NCBI GenBank assembly: GCA_040388625.1
Contig: JAZKBK010000003.1
Coordinates: 310,001-374,000 of the forward strand
Origin: Gemmatimonadota bacterium
Lineage (GTDB): Bacteria > Gemmatimonadota > Gemmatimonadetes > Gemmatimonadales > Gemmatimonadaceae
Direction: 5' to 3'
Length of the DNA: 64,000 nt
Below the pieces are notes generated by a model. It made no database searches and was not told where the DNA came from. It saw only the letters and a list, made by a program, of their open reading frames with translations. The translations under genes were made by a program, and so were the position numbers. Of the stretch, positions 34,505 to 43,256 are shown piece by piece; the first letter of the stretch is position 1, and each line of letters opens with the position of its first letter.

Positions 34505-34954
34505 CTATTTGAGCACCGCATGGGCGATGATCGCCCCGAGAGTGAGAAGTACAGCAGCCGCGACAAACATCACTGCCGGATTCATACTTATCGAACGCTT
34601 GTACCAGGGACGATGACTGCGGTAGGTATCGTCCGGAAGCGAGTCCATGATCCGTTTATGGACGTACAGCGGCGTGGTGCGGCTACGCAGCGTTTCCGCC
34701 TCGTCGTGGATCTTCGTCCAGAGGTCCACAGCATCGTTGCCGCCCGGCGTTGCACGGACCATTGAGATGCTGACATCGCCGTCGAGCCATTGATGCAACA
34801 ACGCAGTCCCGCCGCTGTTCGGGATCGGAACTTCGCGATCCGGCGTGTGGTGCGTAAGCGCACCATTGTTGTCGCTCGGCCTCGACCTGGGCGGCTGATA
34901 GCCCAGTTCCGGGTCAGACTGCTCGTCTGGAGTGTGCAGGTCATCGTACATCAC
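34505..34954 (-). CDS. Putative anti-sigma factor (single membrane helix)
   Basis: The 149-residue protein has a soluble N-terminal half with LHQWLDGDVSISMVRATPGG and DAVDLWTKIHDEAETLRSRT, which is anti-sigma-like in position and shape. One C-terminal membrane helix follows (MFVAAAVLLTLGAIIAHAVL). It lacks the HxxxCxxC zinc motif of classical ZAS anti-sigma factors. Its start overlaps the sigma-factor stop (ATGA), giving the usual sigma/anti-sigma gene order. It most likely holds the ECF sigma at the membrane, inferred from context. Confidence 0.78.
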   Translation of the reverse strand: MMYDDLHTPDEQSDPELGYQPPRSRPSDNNGALTHHTPDREVPIPNSGGTALLHQWLDGDVSISMVRATPGGNDAVDLWTKIHDEAETLRSRTTPLYVHKRIMDSLPDDTYRSHRPWYKRSISMNPAVMFVAAAVLLTLGAIIAHAVLK

Positions 34955-35511
34955 GCGTATTTCCCCTCAAGCAGGTGCTGGAGTGCCTCGCGCGCCCTGT
35001 GAACACGCATCTTGAGGGCTCCAACCGTTGTGCGCAGCAGTTCCGCCATTTCCTCGTACGACCGTCCTTCCACGTGCTTCATCACAAAAGCTTCACGAAG
35101 GGCAGGCGCAAGAGCAGCGAGCGCCACTTCGAGATCCGTCCGCAATTCGTTGCGATCCAGCTCCTCTTCGGGCGTCGAATATGAGGACGGTTGATCGTCC
35201 TCTTCGTAACTGACGTGGGAGCGGCGAATGTTCTTGAGCCAATCCTTGCAAGCATTGGCTACGATGCGGAACACCCACGCATCGAACCTGCCACGCACTT
35301 CGCCAAGATGTGCGTATGCTTTGATGAACGACTGCTGCAGAATGTCCTCTGCGACATCCGGACTACCCGTCATGCCGAGCGCGTGCCGGTACAGTGGATC
35401 GCTGTATCGGACAATCAGAAGCTCGAACGAGTCGCGTGACCCATTCAGTACGCGCTTGATGACCTCCTGGTCGAGGTCAGCCTGGTCGACCTGTCCGGTC
35501 GCAGAGGTCAC
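34951..35511 (-). CDS. ECF-type RNA polymerase sigma factor
   Basis: The 186-residue sigma factor has region 2 (SFELLIVRYSDPLYRHALGM, AEDILQQSFIKAYAHLGEVR, and AWVFRIVANACKDWLKN) and region 4 (DLEVALAALAPALREAFVMK, SYEEMAELLRTTVGALKMR, VHRAREAL). The linker is short and acidic. It starts at GTG. It directs polymerase to a dedicated set of promoters, often in envelope stress. The next gene encodes its probable membrane anti-sigma partner. The promoter region upstream contains an inverted repeat. Confidence 0.95.
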   Translation of the reverse strand: MTSATGQVDQADLDQEVIKRVLNGSRDSFELLIVRYSDPLYRHALGMTGSPDVAEDILQQSFIKAYAHLGEVRGRFDAWVFRIVANACKDWLKNIRRSHVSYEEDDQPSSYSTPEEELDRNELRTDLEVALAALAPALREAFVMKHVEGRSYEEMAELLRTTVGALKMRVHRAREALQHLLEGKYA

Positions 35512-35547
35512 GGATGTTACCTGCGGTTACCTGATTGGCATGAAATA

Positions 35548-35581
35548 CGCCTATTCCGGCCATAATATCCACTAATAGGCG
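35548..35581. promoter_or_regulatory. 8-bp inverted repeat upstream of the ECF sigma gene
   Basis: CGCCTATT and AATAGGCG are separated by 18 bases in the divergent region. They overlap a possible weak minus-strand promoter (TTGACG at 35601-35606, -10-like TATCGC at 35579-35584). They may be an operator or a leader hairpin. Confidence 0.45.
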
Positions 35582-35610
35582 ATACTACGCCACCCCGAAG
35601 CGTCAATGGG

Positions 35611-35638
35611 TTGCGAAAGTGTTGAAAAATCATATACT
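35611..35638 (+). promoter_or_regulatory. Sigma-70-like promoter for the phasin-like gene
   Basis: TTGCGA and TATACT lie 16 bases apart, about 40 bases before the ATG of the gene at 35678. Confidence 0.6.
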
Positions 35639-35677
35639 TAGCGCGGTTTACACCCATCTTCATTCAATTAGCCGCCC

Positions 35678-36370
35678 ATGGCAGATAAGTCAGTGACGCC
35701 TGAGGTCACGCCGGAAGAACTGGCGACCCCGGCGGCTCCAACGGTTCCTCCCCCTCCCAAGCGTAGCCCGGGTCACCGCGGCGCAGACGTGAAGGATACG
35801 GTAGCGGAGATGACCGCCAAGGCTCATGAAATTAGTCTCGAGGCGGGCAGCAAGATGGCCGCCGCGATGAAAGATGTTGTAAACGCGGCCGCGGGGCTCA
35901 CCGGTTTCGTTCTGGAGAGCGCGCGCGACCTCGTCCAGTACATGGTCCGTCGCGGCCAGATGACCCAGGAGGAAGCCGACAAGCTCATCCGCCAGGCCGA
36001 AGAGGCTCAGGTGGGTCGCCCGGCTCCTCCACCGCGCGCGCCAGAGCCGGAGCCGGCCCCCAAGGTGGTTGCGGCCCCGGTGGCCGCTCCAGCAGCCCCA
36101 GTGCCCACGCCACCGGCACAGGCGGCAGCGCCGCCTGCAGCTCCGCCAGCTCCCGCCCACAAGCCAGAGCCGAAACCGGCTGCGAAGCCCGCTGCTCCGG
36201 CCCCGGCCCCGGCCAAGGCAAAAGCGCCCGCTCCCAAGCCGGCCGCGAAGACCGCTGCCAAGCCGGCAGCCAAGAAGTCAGCGGCCCGCACTGCTCACAA
36301 GTCCGATAACGTGGTCGCGAAGAAAGCTGCGAAGCCCGCACACAAAAAGGCGACTCCAAAGCGTAAATGA
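35678..36370 (+). CDS. Phasin-like protein with histone-H1-like Ala/Pro/Lys tail
   Basis: The 230-residue protein has a helical domain (residues 40-110) with ESARDLVQYMVRRGQMTQEE and ADKLIRQAEEAQVG, similar to the PhaF/PhaI phasin or MSMEG-type granule domain. About 120 residues of Ala/Pro/Lys-rich tail follow, ending with AKKAAKPAHKKATPKRK, like histone H1. PhaF of Pseudomonas uses such a tail to bind the nucleoid while its phasin domain binds PHA granules. No PHA synthesis genes are seen here, so the granule role is unproven. It overlaps the M20 peptidase start by 4 bases (ATGA). Confidence 0.75.
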   Translation: MADKSVTPEVTPEELATPAAPTVPPPPKRSPGHRGADVKDTVAEMTAKAHEISLEAGSKMAAAMKDVVNAAAGLTGFVLESARDLVQYMVRRGQMTQEEADKLIRQAEEAQVGRPAPPPRAPEPEPAPKVVAAPVAAPAAPVPTPPAQAAAPPAAPPAPAHKPEPKPAAKPAAPAPAPAKAKAPAPKPAAKTAAKPAAKKSAARTAHKSDNVVAKKAAKPAHKKATPKRK

Positions 36371-37515
36371 AGCCGGCCGAGTTGGCCGCCGCGCTGATCG
36401 AGTTCGATTCCCGTAATCCGTCGTTGGCGCCTGATGCTCCTGGTGAGCATCAGGTCGCTTTGTTTCTGGCCGGAATTCTCGAAGGATGGGGTTTCAAGGT
36501 CGAGCTGCACGAAGTCGTGCCCGGCCGATCCAATCTCGTCGCGCGGGCCGGCAGATCGCTCCCGAATGCCCGTTCCCTGATGCTGAACGGCCACCTCGAC
36601 GTGGTCGGAGTCGAGCGGATGAGCCACCCCCCATTCAGGCCGGACATCCTCGAGGGGAACATGTACGGCCGCGGTTCAGCAGACATGAAGGGCGGCATCG
36701 CTGCGATGTGCATCGCGGCCCGTGACGCAGACCAGCGGGGGATCGACGGCGAAGTCGTGATCGCAGCCGTCATCGACGAGGAGTACGAAAGCCTCGGCAC
36801 ACGTGCGCTCATTGCATCCGGCGTGCGGGCTGATGCTGCGGTGATTGCGGAGCCGACGCGACTCTCGCTCTGTCCCGCACATCGTGGCTTCGTGTGGGCA
36901 CGACTCGATGTGCGCGGCCGCGCGGCTCACGGTAGCCGCTACGACCTCGGTGTCGATGCGATCACGCATGCCGCGCTGATCATCGCCGAGCTGGACCGGA
37001 TGCAGAGCCGGAGCATGTCGCGGCACACCCATCCGCTGCTTGGCCGCGGCTCGCTGCACGCGTCGCTCATATCAGGTGGAAGCGGCATCTCCACCTATCC
37101 GGAGCTGTGTACCGTCGAGATCGAGCGACGCACACTGCCGGGCGAGACAGAGCGCACATTTCTGGACGAGCTGGCATCGGTGACGGCGATGGTGCGGAAT
37201 ACGCATCCGGACCTGGACGTGGACATCACCATTACCACCTCGCAGCTCGCGAGCGACGTATCACGTGATGCTCCGGTCATGACCGAGATGCTCGACGCGC
37301 TGAGGCATGAGCGGCTGCCGCTGCGCGTCGAGGGCTTGAGCGCGTGGACCGACGCGGCACTGCTCAACGAAGCGGGAATTCCGGCGATCTGCTTCGGGCC
37401 AGGTGACATCGCGCTCGCCCATTCGGCGACCGAATATCTGCCACTCGCCGAGTTGGACGCGGCGAGTCGCGTCCTGACTCGTTTCGTCGATTCGTGGTGT
37501 AACAGCAGCCGCTGA
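36367..37515 (+). CDS. M20 family metallopeptidase (ArgE/DapE-like)
   Basis: The 382-residue enzyme has the di-zinc pattern of M20. Landmarks are LNGHLDVVG near residue 75, YGRGSADMKGG near 98, the general-base Glu in DEEYES near 138, the ligand-containing AEPTRLSLC near 160, and the final His in FGPGDIALAHSATEYL. A dimerisation domain sits in the middle. It removes an acyl or amino acid group from a small substrate; ArgE, DapE and succinyl-diaminopimelate roles cannot be separated by eye. It is translationally coupled to the phasin-like gene. Confidence 0.88.
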   Translation: MKPAELAAALIEFDSRNPSLAPDAPGEHQVALFLAGILEGWGFKVELHEVVPGRSNLVARAGRSLPNARSLMLNGHLDVVGVERMSHPPFRPDILEGNMYGRGSADMKGGIAAMCIAARDADQRGIDGEVVIAAVIDEEYESLGTRALIASGVRADAAVIAEPTRLSLCPAHRGFVWARLDVRGRAAHGSRYDLGVDAITHAALIIAELDRMQSRSMSRHTHPLLGRGSLHASLISGGSGISTYPELCTVEIERRTLPGETERTFLDELASVTAMVRNTHPDLDVDITITTSQLASDVSRDAPVMTEMLDALRHERLPLRVEGLSAWTDAALLNEAGIPAICFGPGDIALAHSATEYLPLAELDAASRVLTRFVDSWCNSSR

Positions 37516-37572
37516 GCGGATTCGTCGCGCATCGTGCGACACGGAACGACAGCGTCCGATTAGTATCGTTAG

Positions 37573-37791
37573 ATGCAACTCTCGACCAGACAGTACAACT
37601 TGCTGGAGCGCGCCATCGCCGATGGCCTTCGGATCGTCGTCTACCGGCGTGGATCGGAATTCGTCGTCCGGCCGGAGTCGCTCGGCCTTCGCGCGGGACG
37701 TGAGGCCATCGAGACGATTCAGCCAGCAACGGGAGACCACATGACGATCTATCTCGACGATCTGGAAGGCTTCGAGATTGTCGATGCCTGA
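37573..37791 (+). CDS. Small unknown protein overlapping the RNase HI-like gene
   Basis: The 72-residue product begins MQLSTRQYNLLERAIADGLR and ends DHMTIYLDDLEGFEIVDA. It is probably a compact alpha/beta cytosolic protein; no motif is recognised. It overlaps the next gene by 8 bases (37784-37791), so the two are likely co-translated. It follows the M20 gene after a 57-base gap. Confidence 0.6.
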   Translation: MQLSTRQYNLLERAIADGLRIVVYRRGSEFVVRPESLGLRAGREAIETIQPATGDHMTIYLDDLEGFEIVDA

Positions 37792-38404
37792 AACGCCCGA
37801 CGAGATAATCGCGGTCTTTGCGGACGAATCCTGTCTCGGAAACGGCCGCGAAGGCGACAACGCCGGCGGTGCTGGCGGGTTGATCGAGTGGAAGAGTCCG
37901 GCAACGGGCCAGATCGTGCGATGGGATTACTGGATCAGCGAGCCGGCGACGACCAATAACCGCATGGCCCTCCGATCGGTAATCGAAGCTTTTCGCGGCA
38001 TCTCGGCGAAGCGGAAGCGATTCGCTGTAGTATTCACCACGGATTCCAGATACATCGTCGACGGGATGACGAGTTGGGTGCATGGCTGGGCGAAGCAGGG
38101 ATGGAAGCGCAAGAGCGGTCCGATCGAGAACCTGGAGCTCTGGAAGGAAGCGCTCCGCGCGCTCGGCCCGCATCACTGTGAATGGCGCTGGGTGCGCGGG
38201 CACAATGGACAGCCGCAGAACGAATACGCCAATCATCTCGCCACAAGAGCCGCCGCAGCGCAGAACTCTTCCGGCGGACTGGTCGAGTCGGGCTTCGACG
38301 CCTGGCTCATCGAGCACGGAGGGACTGGCGTGACGACGCAAACGATTGCACCATTTCCGAACCACGAAACGTTCAAGGGGAAGCACCGAGAATGGACGAT
38401 CTAG
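37784..38404 (+). CDS. RNase HI-like protein
   Basis: The 206-residue protein has the RNase HI layout. The first acidic residue lies in AVFADESCLGNG, the Glu in RMALRSVIEAFRG, the third Asp in FTTDSRYIVDGMTSWVHGWA, and the final element is WVRGHNGQPQNEYANHLATR. In the last motif the usual Asp (NE..D.LA) is replaced by Asn. RNase HI cuts the RNA strand of RNA-DNA hybrids. A C-terminal extension of about 45 residues follows the core. The ATG at 37784 is preferred over a TTG two codons earlier. Confidence 0.85.
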   Translation: MPETPDEIIAVFADESCLGNGREGDNAGGAGGLIEWKSPATGQIVRWDYWISEPATTNNRMALRSVIEAFRGISAKRKRFAVVFTTDSRYIVDGMTSWVHGWAKQGWKRKSGPIENLELWKEALRALGPHHCEWRWVRGHNGQPQNEYANHLATRAAAAQNSSGGLVESGFDAWLIEHGGTGVTTQTIAPFPNHETFKGKHREWTI

Positions 38405-39087
38405 ATCGCCTCTATCGCAGACTGGTACACAACATCCGCGCGACGCGTCCGGAATACCTCAAGATTCCGTTCAGCGTGCGTGAGCTGTACGAGCAGATCG
38501 TTCCATATCGCCACAATCGCCGCGAGCTGGCGATCGAGACCAACGACGATTACGAAACAGCGGTCGCGCGGCTTCTTTCGGGCGAGCGCAATTATGTGAC
38601 CGCTGATCCCGCGATGCAGGAGTCGCTGCAGCGCGAGCTCGCGTCACCCACCGGCGATCCTGGTGTGTTCAAGGATTACGCGAATGCGACGCTGACACTG
38701 ACGGCTGCCGCGGAATCGGCGCTGACACCCGTGCCACCGACAGCGGGTTCCGGAATGAATACTCCGGCTTCGGTATCGGAGCGTGAGGAATCGCATCGTG
38801 AGATGACACCGGGTCAGAGCGCTGTCGCGGCCTTCGACGCGATGTCGCCCGCCGCCGTCGCGCCCGAAGTTCCCACGGCGCCGGTCCCCAGTTTGCTTGA
38901 ATCTCTGTCGGCGATCGACGTTCCAACCGGATGTCGTTTCTGCGGTGGCACGCTACCGGAGGGACGCGAGACCAACTACTGCCCTCACTGCGGCGAGAAT
39001 CTTCGCACGCGCCGCTGTCCGGCGTGCGGGTCGGAGATGGATACTTCGTGGAAATTCTGTGTGACGTGCGGGAGAGCAGCGACGTAG
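38392..39087 (+). CDS. Double zinc-ribbon C-terminal protein of unknown function
   Basis: The 231-residue protein starts MDDLDRLYRRLVHNIRATRP and has a helical N-terminal domain. A low-complexity Pro/Ala/Thr linker (residues 95-165) follows. Two zinc ribbons close the chain: CRFCGGTLPEGRETNYCPHC at about 177-196 and CPACGSEMDTSWKFCVTCGR near the end. It overlaps the RNase HI gene by 13 bases. Zinc-ribbon tails of this type often mediate protein or nucleic acid contacts. Its partner is probably the RNase H-like product, by context only. Confidence 0.75.
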   Translation: MDDLDRLYRRLVHNIRATRPEYLKIPFSVRELYEQIVPYRHNRRELAIETNDDYETAVARLLSGERNYVTADPAMQESLQRELASPTGDPGVFKDYANATLTLTAAAESALTPVPPTAGSGMNTPASVSEREESHREMTPGQSAVAAFDAMSPAAVAPEVPTAPVPSLLESLSAIDVPTGCRFCGGTLPEGRETNYCPHCGENLRTRRCPACGSEMDTSWKFCVTCGRAAT

Positions 39088-39228
39088 GGACTGCCGCGCA
39101 GCCGCATCGTCAATGCTTCTCGTATAGCCGGCGTAATCGATCACCAAGCACTGAATCGCTCCGGATGACGGTCACTGTTACGCCTGCACAGACAAATAGC
39201 TACCGCGAGCGCCGTTCATTCGCTGTAG

Positions 39229-40530
39229 TTAGCGTTGCACCGCCGAGCGCGCGGTCTCGGTGATCAAACGCGCGCCACGCTGATACGTGAAGTACGCGTA
39301 GGCCCACTGCAGCAGCACACTCAGTCTGTTGCGGAAGCCGATGAGATACGTGATGTGGATTCCGAGCCACAGGAACCACGCGAGCCGTCCACCGACCTGG
39401 ATCTTCCCGCCGAACAGGTTCGCGATCGCCTTTCCGCGGCCGATCGTCGCGAGGTCGCCCTTGTTGAAATAGTTGAAGTCGGAGCGCGGCCGTCTTTCAA
39501 TGGTTGCTATTATGTTCCTCGCCGCGACGCGACCTTCCTGCATTGCGACCTGCGCGACGCCTGGCGCAGGCTGACCGTTCTTCTGTAGTGCGTGCGCAAG
39601 ATCACCGATGACAAACACGTTGGGATGGCCCGGGATCGAGAGATCGCGTTCCACTATCACCTGCCCGGTTTTTGTAAGCGGCACACCAAGTGACTTCGCC
39701 ACCGGTGATGCAACGTTTCCGGCAGCCCAGAATACGGAACGTGTCCTGATCTTGTGGTCGCCAACGTAAACTGTATCAGGCTCGATACGCGTCACCGCCG
39801 ACGACGTTCGCACATCGACGCGCAGCTCGCCGAGGTCACGCGCAGCGCGCGCAGCGAGCCGCTCGGGGAACGCCGGTAGGATGCGACTTCCCGCTTCGAG
39901 CAGAATGACCGATGTGTCACGGGTATCGACGTGCCGGAAGTCCCTGCGCATTCCGTGCGCGATCTCCTGCATCACGCCTGCAAGCTCGCAACCGGTTGGG
40001 CCGGCACCGACGATCACGAAGGTCAGCCACGCATCACGTTCTTCCGGAGTCGCTGCGCGGTCCGCTTCCTCGAACGCGAGTAGAAAGCGTCGCCGGATCT
40101 CCAGCGCATCTTCAACGGCTTTCAATCCCGGCGCGAGCTTCTCCCATTCCGGATGGGCGAAATACGAGTGCCGAGTGCCGCACGCCACAATGAGATAGTC
40201 ATACGGGACTTCGAAATCCTGCTTGAGTCTCGATGGGTCGGCACACTTCACGATCCGCGCATTCACGTCGACCTCGCGCACCTCGGCGAGCTCCACGCTG
40301 GTATTTGCCTGATTTCGCAGTACGTGCCTGATTGCGGCGGCGATGTCGCTCGGCGCGAGCGATGCGGTCGCCACCTGATACAACAATGGCTGAAAGAGAT
40401 GATGGTTCGTCTTGTCGAGCACCGTCACTCGGGCCTTGACTCGGCCCAGTTTTTTTGCCGCGAGCAATCCGCCAAAGCCTCCGCCTATGATGACGATGCG
40501 CGGTAGCTTTTCTGTCTCTTCCTGATCCAC
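39229..40530 (-). CDS. ndh: Type II NADH:quinone oxidoreductase (NDH-2)
   Basis: The 433-residue flavoprotein has the first FAD-binding GxGxxG in IVIIGGGFGG (residues 12-21), a second nucleotide site in FVIVGAGPTGCELA near 171-184, the VFWAAGN segment, and VFVIGDLAHALQ near 300. A C-terminal amphipathic/hydrophobic part (FLWLGIHITYLIGFRNRLSV) is for membrane docking. It oxidises NADH and reduces quinone without pumping protons. It starts 12 bases after the ABC permease stop, as the last gene of the sucA-ABC operon. Confidence 0.93.
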   Translation of the reverse strand: MDQEETEKLPRIVIIGGGFGGLLAAKKLGRVKARVTVLDKTNHHLFQPLLYQVATASLAPSDIAAAIRHVLRNQANTSVELAEVREVDVNARIVKCADPSRLKQDFEVPYDYLIVACGTRHSYFAHPEWEKLAPGLKAVEDALEIRRRFLLAFEEADRAATPEERDAWLTFVIVGAGPTGCELAGVMQEIAHGMRRDFRHVDTRDTSVILLEAGSRILPAFPERLAARAARDLGELRVDVRTSSAVTRIEPDTVYVGDHKIRTRSVFWAAGNVASPVAKSLGVPLTKTGQVIVERDLSIPGHPNVFVIGDLAHALQKNGQPAPGVAQVAMQEGRVAARNIIATIERRPRSDFNYFNKGDLATIGRGKAIANLFGGKIQVGGRLAWFLWLGIHITYLIGFRNRLSVLLQWAYAYFTYQRGARLITETARSAVQR

Positions 40531-40542
40531 GAAATCACATCC

Positions 40543-42207
40543 TTATTGCATCCGTGATTCTGCAAAGCGTGCGGCGAGCGCCATTATGAGCACCAGACCG
40601 ATCAACAACGCGCTGTACGCCGACGCGGTGCCAAAAGCGTATGAGCGAAGTTGAGCGAGTATCTCGATCGATATGGGTCGGTTTCCATGCGTGTACAACA
40701 CGATGCTCGCGACAAACTCCCCGACTGCGGTAACACATGCGAGTAAGGCGCCTGCGACGATACCTGGTCGCGCCGCCGGCAGCACCACGCGCCGCACTGC
40801 CATCCACCACGAAGCACCGAGCCCCCGCGCAGCTGGCTCCAGCGAAGGATCCATCTGCTTGAGCGATCCCTCTACCGCCTGCGATACGAGTGGGATGTCA
40901 CGCACGAAATACGCCAGCGGCAGGATCCAGAACGTGCCAACCAGCAGTACCTTGCCCATCGAAAGGTCGTTCTTGTTGAACGTGGCAAGGAGGCCGAGCG
41001 CGATCGCCGTTCCCGGGATTGCCCATGGCAGCGCGACGAGCGCTTCCAGCAATCGGCGTCCGCTGAACTTGCGCGTCACGATCAGGTACGCCCCCGCAAC
41101 GCAGAACACCACGTTGCCTGCAGTCGCCAGCAGCGACATGACGATGCTGTTCCGGATCGGTGTCCAGAGCTGGTTCTCGGTGAACAATCCCGCATAGTTG
41201 TGGGTGGTGTATTCCGGCGGCAATACCTGCGTCGTCCACGCTCCGTCCTTGGCGAAGGACACGAGCACGATCATGAGATGCGGCAACACCAGCACGAGTA
41301 CTATGAGGGCGGCCGAGGTCGCGAGCCCGATACGTGCCCATCGCGACCGAACGGGCTGGCGACTGGCGCCGCCCTTTCCCGCAGCAACGTAGGCTCGCTT
41401 CCCCTCGAGCCACCGGAACAGCAACAATCCGGCAACTGCACTTATCGCAAGCACCGTCGTCTCGACGTACGCCAGACCGATTGCGTCGTTCAGCTTCGAG
41501 TTGAGGATTTGCGTCGACAGCACTCGCACGCCGCCGCCGAACACGTATGGAGCGGAGAACGAGCCGAGCGCGCTCATGAAAACGAGCAACGCCGAACCCG
41601 CGATGGCAGGGGTGAGCAGCGGAAGCGTCACGCGAGTCAGGCGGCGAAGCGTTCCCGCGCCAAGACCGATCGCTGCCTCGTCAAGCGACGCTTCATAGCG
41701 CTCGAGACCCGCGGATACGAACAGATACACATATACGTACATGGTGTACGCGTGTATGAAGATGATCGCGCCGATTCCATTCAGGTGCCACGGAACATCC
41801 TTCAGACGAAGTGCGATCTGTACCCCTCTCGTAATCACTCCCGTATCGCCGTACAGAAAGAGAAACGAGATGACACCCACCAGTGGCGGCAGCGCAGCCG
41901 GAAGCAGGGCCGCTGCGCGCAGTACCGTTCGTCCCGGAAAGTCGAATCGCGTGAGAAGAAATGCCAGCGGCACGCCGATCGCAAGCGACGCAGCAACCGA
42001 GGCAACGGCGATGATTATGCTGTTCTTGAGTGCCTCGACATCGGACGGCGATTCCGCAAACTCGCGCCAGTGGCCCATGCTGCCCATGATCACTGCAACG
42101 TTCGGATAGATAACCGTCCAAACCAGTATGAGCAGCAGCGGCAGTGCCGCCAGCGTCGCCATTCGCTCGGCGCGGCTGCGTCCGCCGAACCACACTGGCA
42201 CGGTCAC
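40543..42207 (-). CDS. ABC transporter permease, fused double domain (ferric-iron/ThiP type)
   Basis: The 554-residue permease has two BPD-type halves, with about twelve membrane segments. EAA-loop-like segments occur near residue 190 (DEAAIGLGAGTLRRLTRVTL) and near 470 (LEPAARGLGASWWMAVRRVV). Such fused permeases occur in FbpB, ThiP and AfuB-type iron, thiamine or phosphonate importers. The start GTG overlaps the ATPase stop (GTGA). The longer open frame to 42366 runs over the ATPase gene and is not used. Confidence 0.9.
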   Translation of the reverse strand: MTVPVWFGGRSRAERMATLAALPLLLILVWTVIYPNVAVIMGSMGHWREFAESPSDVEALKNSIIIAVASVAASLAIGVPLAFLLTRFDFPGRTVLRAAALLPAALPPLVGVISFLFLYGDTGVITRGVQIALRLKDVPWHLNGIGAIIFIHAYTMYVYVYLFVSAGLERYEASLDEAAIGLGAGTLRRLTRVTLPLLTPAIAGSALLVFMSALGSFSAPYVFGGGVRVLSTQILNSKLNDAIGLAYVETTVLAISAVAGLLLFRWLEGKRAYVAAGKGGASRQPVRSRWARIGLATSAALIVLVLVLPHLMIVLVSFAKDGAWTTQVLPPEYTTHNYAGLFTENQLWTPIRNSIVMSLLATAGNVVFCVAGAYLIVTRKFSGRRLLEALVALPWAIPGTAIALGLLATFNKNDLSMGKVLLVGTFWILPLAYFVRDIPLVSQAVEGSLKQMDPSLEPAARGLGASWWMAVRRVVLPAARPGIVAGALLACVTAVGEFVASIVLYTHGNRPISIEILAQLRSYAFGTASAYSALLIGLVLIMALAARFAESRMQ

Positions 42208-43256
42208 GGCACCATCGGAACCGGGCGCGTCACACGCACCGTAACCGCGGCACCGGTTTCGATACGCTCGCGCGACGCCACGTCGAACACGATGTCCCCG
42301 TCCAGTCGCAGCCGGTAAACGAACTGCGCGCCAGCGAATCGTCGAGCGATCACCGCCGCGTTCCATTGATCGCCACCGTCGTCGCGGGCGATCTCGACGG
42401 CTTCCGGACGGAGTACCACAGCACCGGTTCCACCGTCGGCAATACCGGTGAACGAGCTCAATTCCACGCGGTGCATCGCACCGGCAATAGACACGCTCGC
42501 AAAATCACCGGTGCGACGCGCCGGTATAAGTGTCGCATGCCCGATGAACATCGCGACGTCGCGAGTCGCCGGCCTGTCGTAGAGATCTTCCGGTGACCCG
42601 TCCTGCAGTACGCGCCCGCGCGATAGCAGCACTATTCTGTCAGCGATGGCAAATGCGTCGTCCTGATCGTGCGTGACGAACAGCGCCGGCGCCTTTGACT
42701 CCTTGAGCGTCGTACGCAGCTCGTCGCGCGTGCTCTGTCGCAGCGTTGGATCCAGGTTGGACAGTGGCTCGTCCAGCAGCAGCAGGCGGGGCTCGATCAC
42801 GGCTGCGCGAGCGAGCGCAACGCGTTGCTGCTCGCCGCCGGAAAGCTGCTGCACCATACGTGTGCCCTTTCCACCGAGTCCCACGCGATCGAGCGCCGCA
42901 CTGGCGCGCTGCATGCGCTCCGAACGGCTCACACCGCGCGCCTCGAGGCCGAATGCGACGTTTTCAGCGACTGACATGTGCGGAAACAGCGCGTAATGCT
43001 GGAACACCATGCCGAAGTCACGCTTCGACGGACCGAGCCGCGTTATGTCCTGACCATCGTACAGGACTCGCCCGGTATCAGCCTGCTCGTAACCGGCGAC
43101 GATTCGGAGGGTCGTCGTCTTGCCCGAGCCTGACGCGCCTACCAGCGCTACGAGCTCTCCCGGCTTCACCTCGAACGAAACGTGATCCACCGCCGTCTGA
43201 CCGCTGAAGACGCGCACTATGCTGTCGACTACGAGCCCGGCACCGCTTCCGCTCAT
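42204..43256 (-). CDS. ABC transporter ATP-binding protein (FbpC/PotA-like, TOBE domain)
   Basis: The 350-residue ATPase has Walker A LVGASGSGKTTTLR near residue 38-51, a Q loop FQHYALFP, the signature LSGGEQQRVALARA, Walker B RLLLLDEPLSNLD, and the H loop FVTHDQDDAF. From about 240 a TOBE-type regulatory domain follows. In operon context it energises the coupled permease. Its ATG overlaps the stop of the solute-binding protein (ATGA). Confidence 0.93.
   Translation of the reverse strand: MSGSGAGLVVDSIVRVFSGQTAVDHVSFEVKPGELVALVGASGSGKTTTLRIVAGYEQADTGRVLYDGQDITRLGPSKRDFGMVFQHYALFPHMSVAENVAFGLEARGVSRSERMQRASAALDRVGLGGKGTRMVQQLSGGEQQRVALARAAVIEPRLLLLDEPLSNLDPTLRQSTRDELRTTLKESKAPALFVTHDQDDAFAIADRIVLLSRGRVLQDGSPEDLYDRPATRDVAMFIGHATLIPARRTGDFASVSIAGAMHRVELSSFTGIADGGTGAVVLRPEAVEIARDDGGDQWNAAVIARRFAGAQFVYRLRLDGDIVFDVASRERIETGAAVTVRVTRPVPMVP

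Noticed and set aside
39088-39228. Intergenic region between convergent zinc-ribbon and ndh genes
   Set aside because: No hairpin with T-tract, tRNA or open frame with a ribosome site could be supported.
41200-42318. 372-codon plus-strand frame
   Set aside because: It is antisense to the ABC permease, low in hydrophobic residues and rich in Arg, Gln and His as expected for a shadow frame.
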